This document shows positions 35,276-43,684 of a stretch of 64,000 nt of DNA, piece after piece. This stretch comes from Candidatus Thermochlorobacteriaceae bacterium (GTDB taxonomy: Bacteria > Bacteroidota > Chlorobiia > Chlorobiales > Thermochlorobacteraceae). The stretch covers positions 105,322 to 169,321 of the forward strand of contig JAJUFC010000008.1 of NCBI GenBank assembly GCA_029263855.1, written 5' to 3'. A program made the position numbers and the translations under genes. How positions within the stretch are numbered: the stretch's first letter is position 1; the number at the start of each line of letters is the position of its first letter. The notes below the pieces were generated by a model. The model searched no databases and was not told the DNA's origin. It saw only the letters and a list, made by a program, of their open reading frames with translations.

Positions 35276-35452
35276 TCAATTCAATCGGAATTTGTCGTCA
35301 AAGAGATTTTTGAAGAGCGAACGGTATCGCCCGTGATAGTGCGCGCTTTCTTTACGCATGTAGGCAAGAAATTTGTAGATAACAAATCCGATAAAGGCAA
35401 AGGTGCATATCGCCATTAGCATCAGCGCGAGTAGGTCGTAGGTTGGTCGCAT
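35276..35452 (-). CDS. Small single-span membrane protein, 58 aa
   Basis: I found this short gene by reading the gap on the minus strand. It starts at ATG 35452, inside the last 31 bp of the histidine phosphatase gene, and ends at TGA 35276. The protein begins MRPTYDLLALMLMAI, has one hydrophobic helix at about residues 7-30, and then a basic, aromatic tail (YHGRYRSLFKNLFDDKFRLN) that should face the cytoplasm. The helix-then-basic layout and the tight overlap with the upstream gene support a real product. No family recognised. Confidence 0.6.
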   Translation of the reverse strand: MRPTYDLLALMLMAICTFAFIGFVIYKFLAYMRKESAHYHGRYRSLFKNLFDDKFRLN

Positions 35453-36048
35453 GGTGAAGATAAGAGTATGTTATTCAAATTTTCAAGCGTCCACATGCCG
35501 CTCTTGAAGTTGAGATGAACCAGCGCGCCGTAGTTCAAGTGGATTGAAAAGGCGCGTTCAAGCGGCAAGCCGATTGCGCTCGAGAGTGCCGCTCGAATTG
35601 CGCCCGCGTGCGTTACAACCAAAACGGTTTCAGCGCTACTCTTTTCGAGCGCGTTTAGTTCGGCGACAATTCTTGACTGTAATTTAAGGAATGATTCGCC
35701 TTCGGGCGGCGCGATTCTTACAAAGTCTTTCATCCATACGTCAAACCGTTCTGTATCTTTGGCGCGAAGGTCGTCCCAAGATTGATTTTCCCACGCGCCG
35801 AAATGGACTTCGCGCCATGCACTTTTGGCTTCAACCGTCATTGATAGAGCCTCTCCGAGCCTCTCTGCCAACATCAAACAGCGGGAAAGGTCGCTTGAAA
35901 TCAGGCGTTGCGGCACGAGCGGTTTCAAATGCTCGACAAGCACCATAATATCTTGCTTGCCCTTTTCGGAAAGCGAAATATCGCTCTGCCCGATACATCG
36001 CCCCGATGCGTGTTCAACTTCTGTGTGGCGAATAAGAAAGAGTTTCAT
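35422..36048 (-). CDS. Histidine phosphatase-family protein (alpha-ribazole phosphatase-like)
   Basis: A 208-aa phosphoglycerate-mutase-fold phosphatase. The phospho-histidine is His8 in LIRHTEVEHASGRCIGQSD, with Arg in SSDLSRCLMLAE, Glu in WREVHFGAWENQ and the second His in VVTHAGAIRA. The GRCIGQSD opening and FGAWENQSW resemble CobC, which removes the phosphate from alpha-ribazole 5'-phosphate, the CobT product. That fits the cobT/cobS pair elsewhere in this window, but family members with other substrates look alike. Overlaps the 58-aa membrane protein gene. Confidence 0.8.
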   Translation of the reverse strand: MKLFLIRHTEVEHASGRCIGQSDISLSEKGKQDIMVLVEHLKPLVPQRLISSDLSRCLMLAERLGEALSMTVEAKSAWREVHFGAWENQSWDDLRAKDTERFDVWMKDFVRIAPPEGESFLKLQSRIVAELNALEKSSAETVLVVTHAGAIRAALSSAIGLPLERAFSIHLNYGALVHLNFKSGMWTLENLNNILLSSPCDQPTTYSR

Positions 36049-36074
36049 GAATCGTGAATAATTGCTTCGCTGTG

Positions 36075-36096
36075 GATTCTTCGCTTCGCTCAGAAC
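36075..36096. repeat. Dispersed intergenic repeat copy
   Basis: Copy of the element with core GATTCTTCGCTTCGCTCAGA, in the 128-bp gap upstream of the histidine phosphatase gene. Confidence 0.6.
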
Positions 36097-36120
36097 ATCG
36101 TTACTGATTGCTCATTAAAT

Positions 36121-36146
36121 AAAAAAGAGCGACTAAAAGCAGTCGC
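36121..36146 (-). terminator. Intrinsic terminator of the bacilliredoxin gene
   Basis: GCGACT/AGTCGC stem (36129-36134 with 36141-36146) with a T-run on the minus strand (complement of 36121-36127), just past the stop at 36177. Confidence 0.8.
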
Positions 36147-36176
36147 CCTTTGCGTTCAAACGATGTCGCCCGTTTT

Positions 36177-36635
36177 TTACGGTTGCTCGATGGTCTGTTC
36201 GGCTTCCTTTTTGAAATACTTGTTATAGACGTTTTTGAGGTCGCTCGCAATCATTTCGGCGGAGCGGGCTTCGATTTGATGACGGTGCATCATGCCCAAG
36301 AACTTACCATCTTTGAAAAATGCAATCGAGGGCGAAGAGGGCGGCGCGTCAGTGAAGTAGGTTCGCGCTTTTGCGGTCGCTTCTTTATCCTGACCGGCAA
36401 AGACCGTGAAGAGATTATCGGGAACAACTTCGTTTTGAAGCGAGAGCGCGAAGCCGGGTCGAGCCTTGCCTGCGGCGCAACCGCACACGGAATTGACGAA
36501 AACGACCGTCGTGCCTTTGGCGTTTTGCAACGCCGCGTCGACTTCTTCGGGCGTGCGAAGTTCCTTCACGCCGACTTTGACGAGTTCGTCTCGCATTTGT
36601 TGAAGCATGGCGTCGCGCTGAATAATGTCGAACAT
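36177..36635 (-). CDS. Bacilliredoxin, BrxA/BrxB (YphP/YqiW) family
   Basis: A 152-aa thioredoxin-fold protein. Family members remove bacillithiol from S-bacillithiolated proteins. The redox motif is CGC at residues 51-53 (FVNSVCGCAAGKARPG), not CxxC, which is diagnostic. TVFAGQDKEATAKARTYFT and SPSIAFFKDGK complete the fold. Bacteroidota and Chlorobiota often carry bacillithiol or a methylated derivative, so the role is plausible. Its own terminator follows. Confidence 0.9.
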   Translation of the reverse strand: MFDIIQRDAMLQQMRDELVKVGVKELRTPEEVDAALQNAKGTTVVFVNSVCGCAAGKARPGFALSLQNEVVPDNLFTVFAGQDKEATAKARTYFTDAPPSSPSIAFFKDGKFLGMMHRHQIEARSAEMIASDLKNVYNKYFKKEAEQTIEQP

Positions 36636-36703
36636 AGTGTGTTTAAGGTTTAAGTGTTTAAGAAAAATTCAGCCTTTGAAACAGCGATTTTCGGCGTATT
36701 GTT

Positions 36704-37267
36704 TTAAGAGTACTGAACATGCGCGGCATTTGTTCCAAAGGCAAAGGCTAACGCGCTCTCGACGCTTTCTGCCACTTGATATGGACAATGGTCGCGTTGC
36801 CTTGCAAATCCTTGTGCGTAAAGTTGTTCAAAAAATTCGAGCAGACTGTTGTAAAAGCCGTCGGTGTTGAGAAAGACAATTGGTTTTTGGTGGAATCCAA
36901 GTTGACGAATGGTAATGGCTTCCATGACTTCGTCAAGCGTGCCGAAGCCGCCCGCAAGCGCGATAAACGCATCGGATTTTTCGTCCATAATGGCTTTGCG
37001 CTCTCGCATGGTTTTCGTGATGATGAGTTCATCACAACCACGATGAACGGCTTCGCGCTCAACCAATCGTTCGGGAATTACGCCGATAACTTTTGCGCCG
37101 TGTGCTTGCGCCGCAAGCGCGATTTTGCCCATCAACCCGACATTTCCACCGCCATAAACAAGCGTCGCACCCTGTTTAGCAATGGCTTCGCCAAGTTTGG
37201 CGGCTTCATCAATATACTTTTTTGCAAGACCGTTGCTTGCACTGCAATAAACGCAAATGTTTTTCAT
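36704..37267 (-). CDS. LOG-family nucleotide 5'-monophosphate phosphoribohydrolase
   Basis: A 187-aa Rossmann-fold protein (TIGR00730/LOG). It cleaves the N-glycosidic bond of nucleoside monophosphates, including cytokinin ribotides in plants. Seen: ICVYCSASNG, LVYGGGNVGLMG, RERKAIMDEKSDAFIALAGG with the catalytic Arg, and the GGFGTLDE signature (normally PGGxGTxxE; here Ala-Gly-Gly). The natural bacterial substrate is uncertain. Confidence 0.9.
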   Translation of the reverse strand: MKNICVYCSASNGLAKKYIDEAAKLGEAIAKQGATLVYGGGNVGLMGKIALAAQAHGAKVIGVIPERLVEREAVHRGCDELIITKTMRERKAIMDEKSDAFIALAGGFGTLDEVMEAITIRQLGFHQKPIVFLNTDGFYNSLLEFFEQLYAQGFARQRDHCPYQVAESVESALAFAFGTNAAHVQYS

Positions 37268-37279
37268 TGAAGCCGAATG

Positions 37280-38122
37280 TTACTTGACCGTTTCTGAAAC
37301 CGTGAAGATGAAGACATCGGTAACTTTACGACCACCTGCAACGCCTGCCTCAACCGACCATATGTATTGCTTGCCTGCTTGCAGTTCACGACTGCCGCCG
37401 ACGTCTTCATAGCGCACCGTCGTTTGCGTGAGATTTCTCGCGCTCACCATTGGCGGCAGCGAAACCACAGCGGCGATGTTGCCTGTTTTATTCACATCTT
37501 CCCAAAGATTGAAAGTGTAAGAATCGGCTGAGCCTGACCACTGAAAAACAGGAAACTTCGTGGTTACGGCATCGGCTTTATCGCCAGCGTGCGTGCCCGG
37601 AGATATAAGACGCACAAAGGCTTCGCGACTTCCTGTCACCGTAAATGAAAGCGGAAACGAGGTAAATCCGCCGTCGTCGGTCTCGAGTGTCCAAGTGAGC
37701 ATATACGTTCCGTTTGGAAGTTTTCCGCCGCCCTTGTTTCTCATGTCTTCAAGGAGTGCGGCGTTTTCCGTTCTGCCTATTGTTGCCCATTCGCCGCCGA
37801 TGAAGTTGTTGTTCGTTAAACGAACAGAAGCACGCGGCGCGAGGCGCACTTTGTTCCTTGTTCTGCCTTTGGCTAATTCTTGTCCGTTGTATGAAAGCGT
37901 GGCAGTTAGGGTTGCCATCTTGGTTTCATCGGCGTCGTTATTGATGTTCATTGAGAGAAAAGTGCCGCCTGAACTTTGCATGCTTGCACCGACAACGACC
38001 CCGACTAATTGCGTGAGGTCTATTGTTTTTGAGTCGACAAGCAGTTGAGCGTTGATGCGCACTTGTGCGGTTGCAGACATGCTCATATAGATGAACACAA
38101 AGAGAAACCACGATTTTTTCAT
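37280..38122 (-). CDS. Exported protein of unknown function
   Basis: A 280-aa protein with a Sec signal peptide (MKKSWFLFVFIYMSMSATAQ, cleavage near residue 20). The rest is beta-rich. Residues about 170-275 look like a fibronectin III-like fold (PGTHAGDKADAVTTKFPVFQWSG-type opening, then YIWSVEAGVAGGRKVTDVFIF). There is no type IX C-terminal domain, so it probably stays in the periplasm or at the outer membrane. It lies upstream of the LOG gene and 98 bp downstream of the PorV-like gene. No function can be assigned. Confidence 0.75.
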   Translation of the reverse strand: MKKSWFLFVFIYMSMSATAQVRINAQLLVDSKTIDLTQLVGVVVGASMQSSGGTFLSMNINNDADETKMATLTATLSYNGQELAKGRTRNKVRLAPRASVRLTNNNFIGGEWATIGRTENAALLEDMRNKGGGKLPNGTYMLTWTLETDDGGFTSFPLSFTVTGSREAFVRLISPGTHAGDKADAVTTKFPVFQWSGSADSYTFNLWEDVNKTGNIAAVVSLPPMVSARNLTQTTVRYEDVGGSRELQAGKQYIWSVEAGVAGGRKVTDVFIFTVSETVK

Positions 38123-38220
38123 AAAACAGCCTCCATTGGTTTTGTTTGGAAAGCGTAGCGTGTCGAATTTAGGTTTTTCTCAACAATAAAATGGTGGCTT
38201 TATCGTGCTTGCTTGTCGGT

Positions 38221-39300
38221 TTAATTTTCAGACGCGGGTTTTTCTTCTGTGGTCGGATTGATTGAAGGGGAAGGCGGCGTATAGCCCGTTCGGCGATATT
38301 CTTCTTGGTCGAGTTCGATTTGAAGCGAGATTCGGTGCGAGTTTCCGATTTGGTCGGCGCCGTCGAATTTGGCGAAGGCGTAATCGATGTTGAGTTTGGA
38401 GAGTTTCACGCCTGCGCCGAGCGTGATGCGCCCGATGTCGTCCATTCCTGCGCGCAAGGCGACTGCGTCTTTGTAGGCGTATTCCGCGCCGCCGCGAAAG
38501 TTGAAGCTCATATTTCCGACGTTAAAATGCGCCGTGCTTTTGCGCCCTTCAAACCGCACATCGGCATCTGCGCCAAACGTGAAGCGCCCATCGAGCGCGT
38601 CAAGCATGTAGCCTGCGCCGAGTTTTGCGGTTGGCGCGATAAGTTCGTTGCGTCCCGTCGACCACGAGACGAGCGTCGTCGTAACGTCCTGCGCCGACGC
38701 GCCCAGCAAAATGCCATTCGACGCGCGATAAATCATTCCGACATCGAAGCCGATGCCTTTGGCGGAGGCAAACGTGCCGATGTTGCGATAAATCACTTTC
38801 GCGTTCATTCCGTAGGAGAAATTCTTTGTTGATGATGCCGCGTAAGAAAACATCACGGCGTAATCGGCGGCGTTGAATCGCGAGATGAGCATATCGACGC
38901 CCAAGCGTTTTGCGTCGTCGGTGAAATCGTTTCGGCTGTTGTCCCAAACGGCGCGGGTGTCGGGCACGTCGGCTACGCCCAGACGCACCACCGAAACGCC
39001 GAATGATTTGTTGGATTGAAATGGAATCGCGACCGCCGCATAGTCATAGCCCACGATGCCGCCGAAATTTTCCGCGTGCATAAAGGTGAGTTGCGGGTAG
39101 TTGATGGCGGCAAGTCCCGCCGGATTCCAGTAGCCCGAAGTGACGTCGCTTGCGAGCGCGACCGCCGCGCCGCCCATTCCGAGTTGGCGTCCACCAACGC
39201 CGAGCGCGAGAAACTCGCCTGCATATTTGCCAATGACAGTTTGCGCCGCAGTTGCTTGGCACAGCACAAGAGAAAAGCAAACGATGAGAATGAATCGCAT
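38221..39300 (-). CDS. PorV/PorQ-family outer-membrane protein
   Basis: A 359-aa beta-barrel of the UPF0164/PorV family. In Bacteroidota, PorV is the outer-membrane shuttle that takes cargo from the T9SS translocon to the attachment complex. Seen: signal peptide (to about residue 19, ATAAQ), then the hallmark LALGVGGRQLGMGGAAVALASD...YWNPAGLA, and alternating beta strands with YAVMF, YGMNAKVIY and FNFRGGAEYAYKDAVALRAG up to the last strand. A proline-rich tail ends the protein. It fits with the three T9SS-tailed proteins in the window. PorQ-like or substrate-specific paralogues cannot be told apart here. Confidence 0.88.
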   Translation of the reverse strand: MRFILIVCFSLVLCQATAAQTVIGKYAGEFLALGVGGRQLGMGGAAVALASDVTSGYWNPAGLAAINYPQLTFMHAENFGGIVGYDYAAVAIPFQSNKSFGVSVVRLGVADVPDTRAVWDNSRNDFTDDAKRLGVDMLISRFNAADYAVMFSYAASSTKNFSYGMNAKVIYRNIGTFASAKGIGFDVGMIYRASNGILLGASAQDVTTTLVSWSTGRNELIAPTAKLGAGYMLDALDGRFTFGADADVRFEGRKSTAHFNVGNMSFNFRGGAEYAYKDAVALRAGMDDIGRITLGAGVKLSKLNIDYAFAKFDGADQIGNSHRISLQIELDQEEYRRTGYTPPSPSINPTTEEKPASEN

Positions 39301-39433
39301 GATTGAACGGAAGTGAAAATGACAGGGCTACTTATTTTCCTTCTCGATTTAAGCGTTTTCTTTTTGAAAACAAAGCCCGAAGTTTGGGACGTTTTCCCAT
39401 GTAGCGCATTTTGAAGGCGTAATGAACTTCGCG

Positions 39434-39441
39434 TATATTCC
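39434..39441 (+). promoter_or_regulatory. Putative -7 promoter element for the HD-GYP gene
   Basis: TATATTCC, 78 nt upstream of the HD-GYP ATG. Weaker match than the others. Confidence 0.3.
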
Positions 39442-39519
39442 TCTCAACATTAAAAATCCTCTTCAAGAGTGTCTATCCGAGAGCAATAGAATCGCCTGAA
39501 TTAAATTCATCAGAACTAA

Positions 39520-41544
39520 ATGTCTGAGACGTTTGATAAAATTCACTTAATCGATTGCGTTGGGCTTAACAGCAGTGTCACGCAGCGGGCACTTGTTTCA
39601 ATGGACTACGCTTTTGAGTATCACCGATTCAACAAAGATTGGGAGTCATTTAGAGCGTCGATGTCGGGCGTGTTCACGCCGGTGAACATCGTTTTGCTTG
39701 TCGACCTCTCGCTCTTGCACCGCGCCAAAAAGTTAGTGCCGAAAATGCTTCATCGCTCGCTGGCGATTGTCGGCGTTGGCTCGCCCGCTGACATCGAAGA
39801 AATGGGCGGCATTGATAAAATCATCGAGACGTTTGAAGTTACGGACATTCTCGAAAGCCCAATTAGCGCAACGGGTTTTACCATGCTTCTTCATCGGCTC
39901 GCCAATTTGTTTCATCATCAAACGCGCTTTTCGCTTCTGCAACGCGAACTTTCCGAGTCGCAAAACGAGCTTCAAAAAATCAGCGACATTGGCGCGGCGC
40001 TTTCAAGCGAAGAAGACACTGAAACGCTTCTCGACCTCATTCTCACTTCGGCGATGGAAATTACCGGAGCGGACGCGGGAAGCCTTTACTTCATCGAAGA
40101 AAAGCCTGGCGCCGAATACAACCGAAACGATTACCTCGCCGACAAACAACTTCGTTTCCGCTACGCCAAAAATTTCAGCCGCGAAACCAAACTGCAAGGC
40201 TTCACGATGCCCATTACCCCGCAAAGCATCGTCGGGTATGTAACGATTTCGCGAGAGCCGCTGATGCTTCCCGACGTGTATTTCCTGCCCGAAGGCGTGC
40301 CGTTCAAGTTCGGCGGACGGCAAACGGACGCTGACCTGAAATACCGCACGAAATCGATGCTCACTGTGCCAATGCTCAACCGCGACCGCGAGCCCATTGG
40401 CGTAATTCAACTGATGAACAAGAAGAAAGATTTTCGCATCATCTTGCCCGAAGTCGAGTTGTGGGACAATCTCGTTCTGCCTTTCACGCGCCGCGATGAA
40501 CTTTTCGTTTATTCGCTCGCCTCGCAAGCCGGCATCGCCTACGAAAACCGCCTGCTTTACGACAGCATCAAAACGCTTTTTGAAGGATTCATTCGCGCCT
40601 CCGTAACCGCCATCGAAGCGCGAGACCCCACCACGAGCGGACACTCCGAGCGCGTCGCCACCTTGACGGTCGGACTTGCCGAAACCGTCGACCGCCTCAC
40701 CGAAGGCGTCTTTCGCGACGTTCGATTCACCAAGCAAGACATTCAAGAAATCAAATACGCCTCGCTCTTGCACGACTTTGGCAAAATCGGGGTGCGCGAA
40801 CCCGTGCTTGTCAAAGCCAAAAAACTTTACGACTACGAACTGCAAGAAGTGAAAAATCGCTACAAAATTTTGCGCAAAGCCATTGAACTCAAATACGCGA
40901 AGCGCAAAGTCGAATACCTGCTCGAAAAATCGCGCGAAGAAGCCTTGCCGCTCATTGAGCAGTTGGACAAAGAAGCGTCGGAGCGTCTCTTGGAACTTGA
41001 TGACTACCTGCGATTCATCTTGCAGACGAACGAGCCGACCGTGATGAAAAGCGAGGGCTTCGGCAAACTCGAGGAAATCAAATCGAAAGTTTTAATCCTG
41101 AGCGAAGACGAAGTCTATCCCTACCTTACCGAAACCGAAGCGCGTCGGCTCTCGATTCCAAAAGGCAGTTTAGACGAGCAAGAGCGCGAAGAAATCAACT
41201 CGCACGTCACGCACACCTACAACTTTCTCAAACAAATTCCTTGGACGCGAGACCTGCGCAACGTGCCAATTATCGCTTACTCGCATCACGAAAAAATTGA
41301 CGGAAGCGGCTACCCACGAAAGGTCGGACAGCCTGAAATCCCGATTCAATCGCGCATGATGACGATAGCCGACATTTACGACGCGCTCACGGCGCAAGAC
41401 CGTCCCTACAAAAAAGCCGTTCCCGTCGAGCGTGCCCTCAACATTCTCGAACTTGAAGTCAAAGACAACCACGTCGACAACGACCTTTTCAAAGTGTTTG
41501 TAGATGCCCGCATTTACGATGCCGTGCGCCAAACCGAAGCATAA
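39520..41544 (+). CDS. GAF/HD-GYP domain protein (likely cyclic-di-GMP phosphodiesterase)
   Basis: A 674-aa cytoplasmic protein. Residues 1-130 resemble a degenerate receiver-like domain (VNIVLLVDLSLLHRAKK), 150-345 a GAF domain (LILTSAMEITGADAGSLYF) and 360-674 an HD-GYP domain. The HD motif is LLHDFGKIGV (His near 417), the second His pair is in YSHHEKIDGSGYP (about 586-598), and DIYDALTAQDRPYK follows. All metal ligands appear present. Between HDFGK and HHE there are about 170 residues instead of about 60, with a long charged coiled coil (KLYDYELQEVKNRYKILRKA) inserted. Hydrolysis of cyclic-di-GMP is inferred from the family. Confidence 0.9.
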   Translation: MSETFDKIHLIDCVGLNSSVTQRALVSMDYAFEYHRFNKDWESFRASMSGVFTPVNIVLLVDLSLLHRAKKLVPKMLHRSLAIVGVGSPADIEEMGGIDKIIETFEVTDILESPISATGFTMLLHRLANLFHHQTRFSLLQRELSESQNELQKISDIGAALSSEEDTETLLDLILTSAMEITGADAGSLYFIEEKPGAEYNRNDYLADKQLRFRYAKNFSRETKLQGFTMPITPQSIVGYVTISREPLMLPDVYFLPEGVPFKFGGRQTDADLKYRTKSMLTVPMLNRDREPIGVIQLMNKKKDFRIILPEVELWDNLVLPFTRRDELFVYSLASQAGIAYENRLLYDSIKTLFEGFIRASVTAIEARDPTTSGHSERVATLTVGLAETVDRLTEGVFRDVRFTKQDIQEIKYASLLHDFGKIGVREPVLVKAKKLYDYELQEVKNRYKILRKAIELKYAKRKVEYLLEKSREEALPLIEQLDKEASERLLELDDYLRFILQTNEPTVMKSEGFGKLEEIKSKVLILSEDEVYPYLTETEARRLSIPKGSLDEQEREEINSHVTHTYNFLKQIPWTRDLRNVPIIAYSHHEKIDGSGYPRKVGQPEIPIQSRMMTIADIYDALTAQDRPYKKAVPVERALNILELEVKDNHVDNDLFKVFVDARIYDAVRQTEA

Positions 41545-41845
41545 TCACGAGTGAATTACGAGCCCTGCAATCGTAAGCAATCCAGAGCGACAAGAACGGC
41601 ACACTTCTGACAACCCTTTTTCCACTTCTTTCTCCCTTTGCTTCGCTTAATCTGAACTTTCTCAGTCTCATCTGCTCAATCCGTTCCGTATTTCTCTTTT
41701 TATCATCTTTCCTCATCAGATTTTGAATCAATTGGCCTAAAAAAATTAGGAGAATTTGCGCAAAACCTTTTTTATTTATACTTTTGCAAAGTTTTCTTAA
41801 CAAAACAACAATTTCATTTCAATTAACCTAAAATTTTTTTGCAAA
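41545..41845. other. 301-bp spacer upstream of amt
   Basis: No gene seen. The right part holds an inverted repeat CCTAA-AAAAA-TTAGG (41736-41750) and, 5 bp further on, a complete Bacteroidetes-type promoter. The left part shows no structure that I recognise. Confidence 0.6.
41755..41786 (+). promoter_or_regulatory. Bacteroidetes-type promoter of amt
   Basis: TTTG (41755-41758), 20-nt spacer, TACTTTTG (41779-41786): exact fit to TTTG-N19/21-TAnnTTTG. The best-formed promoter in the window. A 5-bp inverted repeat CCTAA/TTAGG just upstream could be an operator for nitrogen control. Confidence 0.7.
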
Positions 41846-43414
41846 ATGACGAAAATCGGATTGTTGCTTATCGCAACGCTTCTTTTCGCTCCGCTTGCCT
41901 CTGCGCAAGAGACCGCCGTTCAAACGCCCGCGCCGCCCGTTGAGGCAGTTGCTGCCGCGCCCGCGAGCGCGCCGAGCGTGGAGTCGTTGATGTCATCTTA
42001 TAGCGATTTGCGCGTTGGGTTGGATACGGTTTGGGTGCTCCTTGCCGCAATGCTCGTATTTTTTATGAACGCAGGCTTTGCATTAGTTGAAAGCGGATTG
42101 ACACGCGCTAAGAACACGGTGAATATCCTCGCGAAAAATTTCATCGTCTTTGCCGCCGCCTCCGTTTCGTTTTGGGCGTTGGGTTGGGGCTTGATGTTCG
42201 GCGATGGCAACGCATGGCTCGGCTTGCAAGGCTTATGGTTCGTGAGCGGCGCGGACAATTCGCCCGCGCTCGGCGACGCTTACAAGTCAATGAATCCGTT
42301 TTCAACGACGGTTTATGAAGGCGTTTATTCTTCAATCAACTGGACTCCCGTGCCGCTTTGGGCGAAATTTTTCTTCCAACTCGTTTTCGCAGGCACGGCG
42401 GCGACGATTGTCTCTGGCGCGGTCGCTGAACGCATCAAGTTCGGCTCGTTCCTCGTGTTCAGTTTCATCTTGGTTGCGTTGATTTATCCGATTTCAGGAC
42501 ACTGGATTTGGGGCGGCGGCATTTTAGGAATGACGCCTGGAGAAGGCGATTTCTTCGGCAACTTCCGCGACTTTGCAGGCTCGACAGTCGTTCACTCCGT
42601 TGGCGGTTGGGCGGCACTTGCGGGCATCATCGCTCTCGGTCCGCGCATCGGCAAATACAAAGACGGCAAGGTCAATCAAATTCCCGGACACAATATGACC
42701 TCTGCCGCTCTCGGCGTGTTCATTCTTTGGCTTGGTTGGTTTGGCTTCAATCCGGGATCGACAATGTCCGCAGGCAACGGCTCGGCGATTGCGCATATCG
42801 TCGTCAATACCAACATCGCCGCCGCAACAGGCTCGCTCAGCGCGCTCGTGATGGCGCTCATCATCAACAAGAAGTTCGAGTTCACGATGATTTTGAATGG
42901 TTGCTTGGCGGGGCTGGTCGCCATAACCGCGCCGTGCGCGTTTGTTTCAATCGGTTCAGGCGCGATTATCGGCGCGATTGCGGGCGTGCTTGTCGTTCTC
43001 GCGACGTTTGCGATGGACAAACTCAAATTGGACGACCCCGTTGGCGCAGTCCCCGTTCACCTCATCAACGGCATTTGGGGCACGCTTGCGCTTGGCTTGT
43101 TCTACAATATCGATATTGCTAAATCGGTTGCCGCACTTGACACAGGGCTTTCCCCGATGGCTCAAACCATTCAACAACTGAAAGGCATTTTGCTCGTTGG
43201 CATTTTCGCCTTCGTGATTTCTTTCGCGATTTGGTATGTGCTTAAACTCGTGATGGGCATTCGCGTTTCCGCTGACGAAGAGCAAGAAGGACTCGATATT
43301 GGCGAACATGGCGACCTCGCCTATCCTGACTTCCAAATCGAGTATCATAAACTCGTCGGAAACAAAATTGTCGATGATAAAGTCAGCGCGAACGGTGAAG
43401 GCGTGAAGGCGTAA
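41846..43414 (+). CDS. amt: Ammonium transporter (Amt family)
   Basis: A 522-aa membrane channel for ammonium. It has a cleavable signal peptide (MTKIGLLLIATLLFAPLASA), an Ala/Pro-rich segment, then eleven transmembrane helices. Conserved elements: VWVLLAAMLVFFMNAGFALVESG at helix 1, the pore region with His in VVHSVGGWAALAG, FILWLGWFGFNPGS, and the second His in PVHLINGIWGTLALGLF. The cytoplasmic tail (about 50 residues) is long for an Amt. No glnK/glnB gene follows, which is unusual for this family. Own promoter, two terminators. Confidence 0.95.
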   Translation: MTKIGLLLIATLLFAPLASAQETAVQTPAPPVEAVAAAPASAPSVESLMSSYSDLRVGLDTVWVLLAAMLVFFMNAGFALVESGLTRAKNTVNILAKNFIVFAAASVSFWALGWGLMFGDGNAWLGLQGLWFVSGADNSPALGDAYKSMNPFSTTVYEGVYSSINWTPVPLWAKFFFQLVFAGTAATIVSGAVAERIKFGSFLVFSFILVALIYPISGHWIWGGGILGMTPGEGDFFGNFRDFAGSTVVHSVGGWAALAGIIALGPRIGKYKDGKVNQIPGHNMTSAALGVFILWLGWFGFNPGSTMSAGNGSAIAHIVVNTNIAAATGSLSALVMALIINKKFEFTMILNGCLAGLVAITAPCAFVSIGSGAIIGAIAGVLVVLATFAMDKLKLDDPVGAVPVHLINGIWGTLALGLFYNIDIAKSVAALDTGLSPMAQTIQQLKGILLVGIFAFVISFAIWYVLKLVMGIRVSADEEQEGLDIGEHGDLAYPDFQIEYHKLVGNKIVDDKVSANGEGVKA

Positions 43415-43472
43415 CTTCTTTTCGGAAAAGATTTTGGAATTTCCAAAAAATCGTCGAACTTCCTGATGTTAT

Positions 43473-43518
43473 GAGCCTAACGATTTCTTAATCTGTTCAA
43501 ACACGAGTTAGGCTCTTT
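43473..43518 (+). terminator. Stem-loop downstream of amt
   Basis: 9-bp perfect stem GAGCCTAAC/GTTAGGCTC (43473-43481 with 43507-43515) with a 25-nt loop and a short T-run. Probably ends amt transcription. Confidence 0.55.
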
Positions 43519-43525
43519 CATCAAC

Positions 43526-43573
43526 TTAACCTTAAAGCACTTAACCTTAAAGCACTTAACCTTAAAGCACTTA
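43526..43573. repeat. 15-bp tandem repeat, three exact copies
   Basis: Three identical copies of TTAACCTTAAAGCAC, then TTA. Sits between the two terminator-like stems after amt. Confidence 0.9.
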
Positions 43574-43618
43574 TCGAAACAGAGTTTAATGTGTGAGAAA
43601 TCCCCTTTTTACCTGAGC

Positions 43619-43649
43619 AACCTCTTGTAAGCCCTACAAGAGGTTTTTT
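43619..43649 (+). terminator. Strong intrinsic terminator
   Basis: 11-bp perfect stem (43619-43629 with 43635-43645), 5-nt loop, then a T-run. It protects ispE from readthrough out of amt. Confidence 0.88.
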
Positions 43650-43654
43650 GTTCG

Positions 43655-43662
43655 TAACTTTC
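43655..43662 (+). promoter_or_regulatory. Putative -7 promoter element for ispE
   Basis: TAACTTTC, 22 nt upstream of the ispE ATG and immediately after the terminator. Confidence 0.5.
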
Positions 43663-43684
43663 CGCACTATTCTTTTTCAAAACC

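Noticed and set aside
40003..40845. A 280-codon open frame antisense to the HD-GYP gene
   Set aside because: Shadow of a well-supported gene; no family features or start context.
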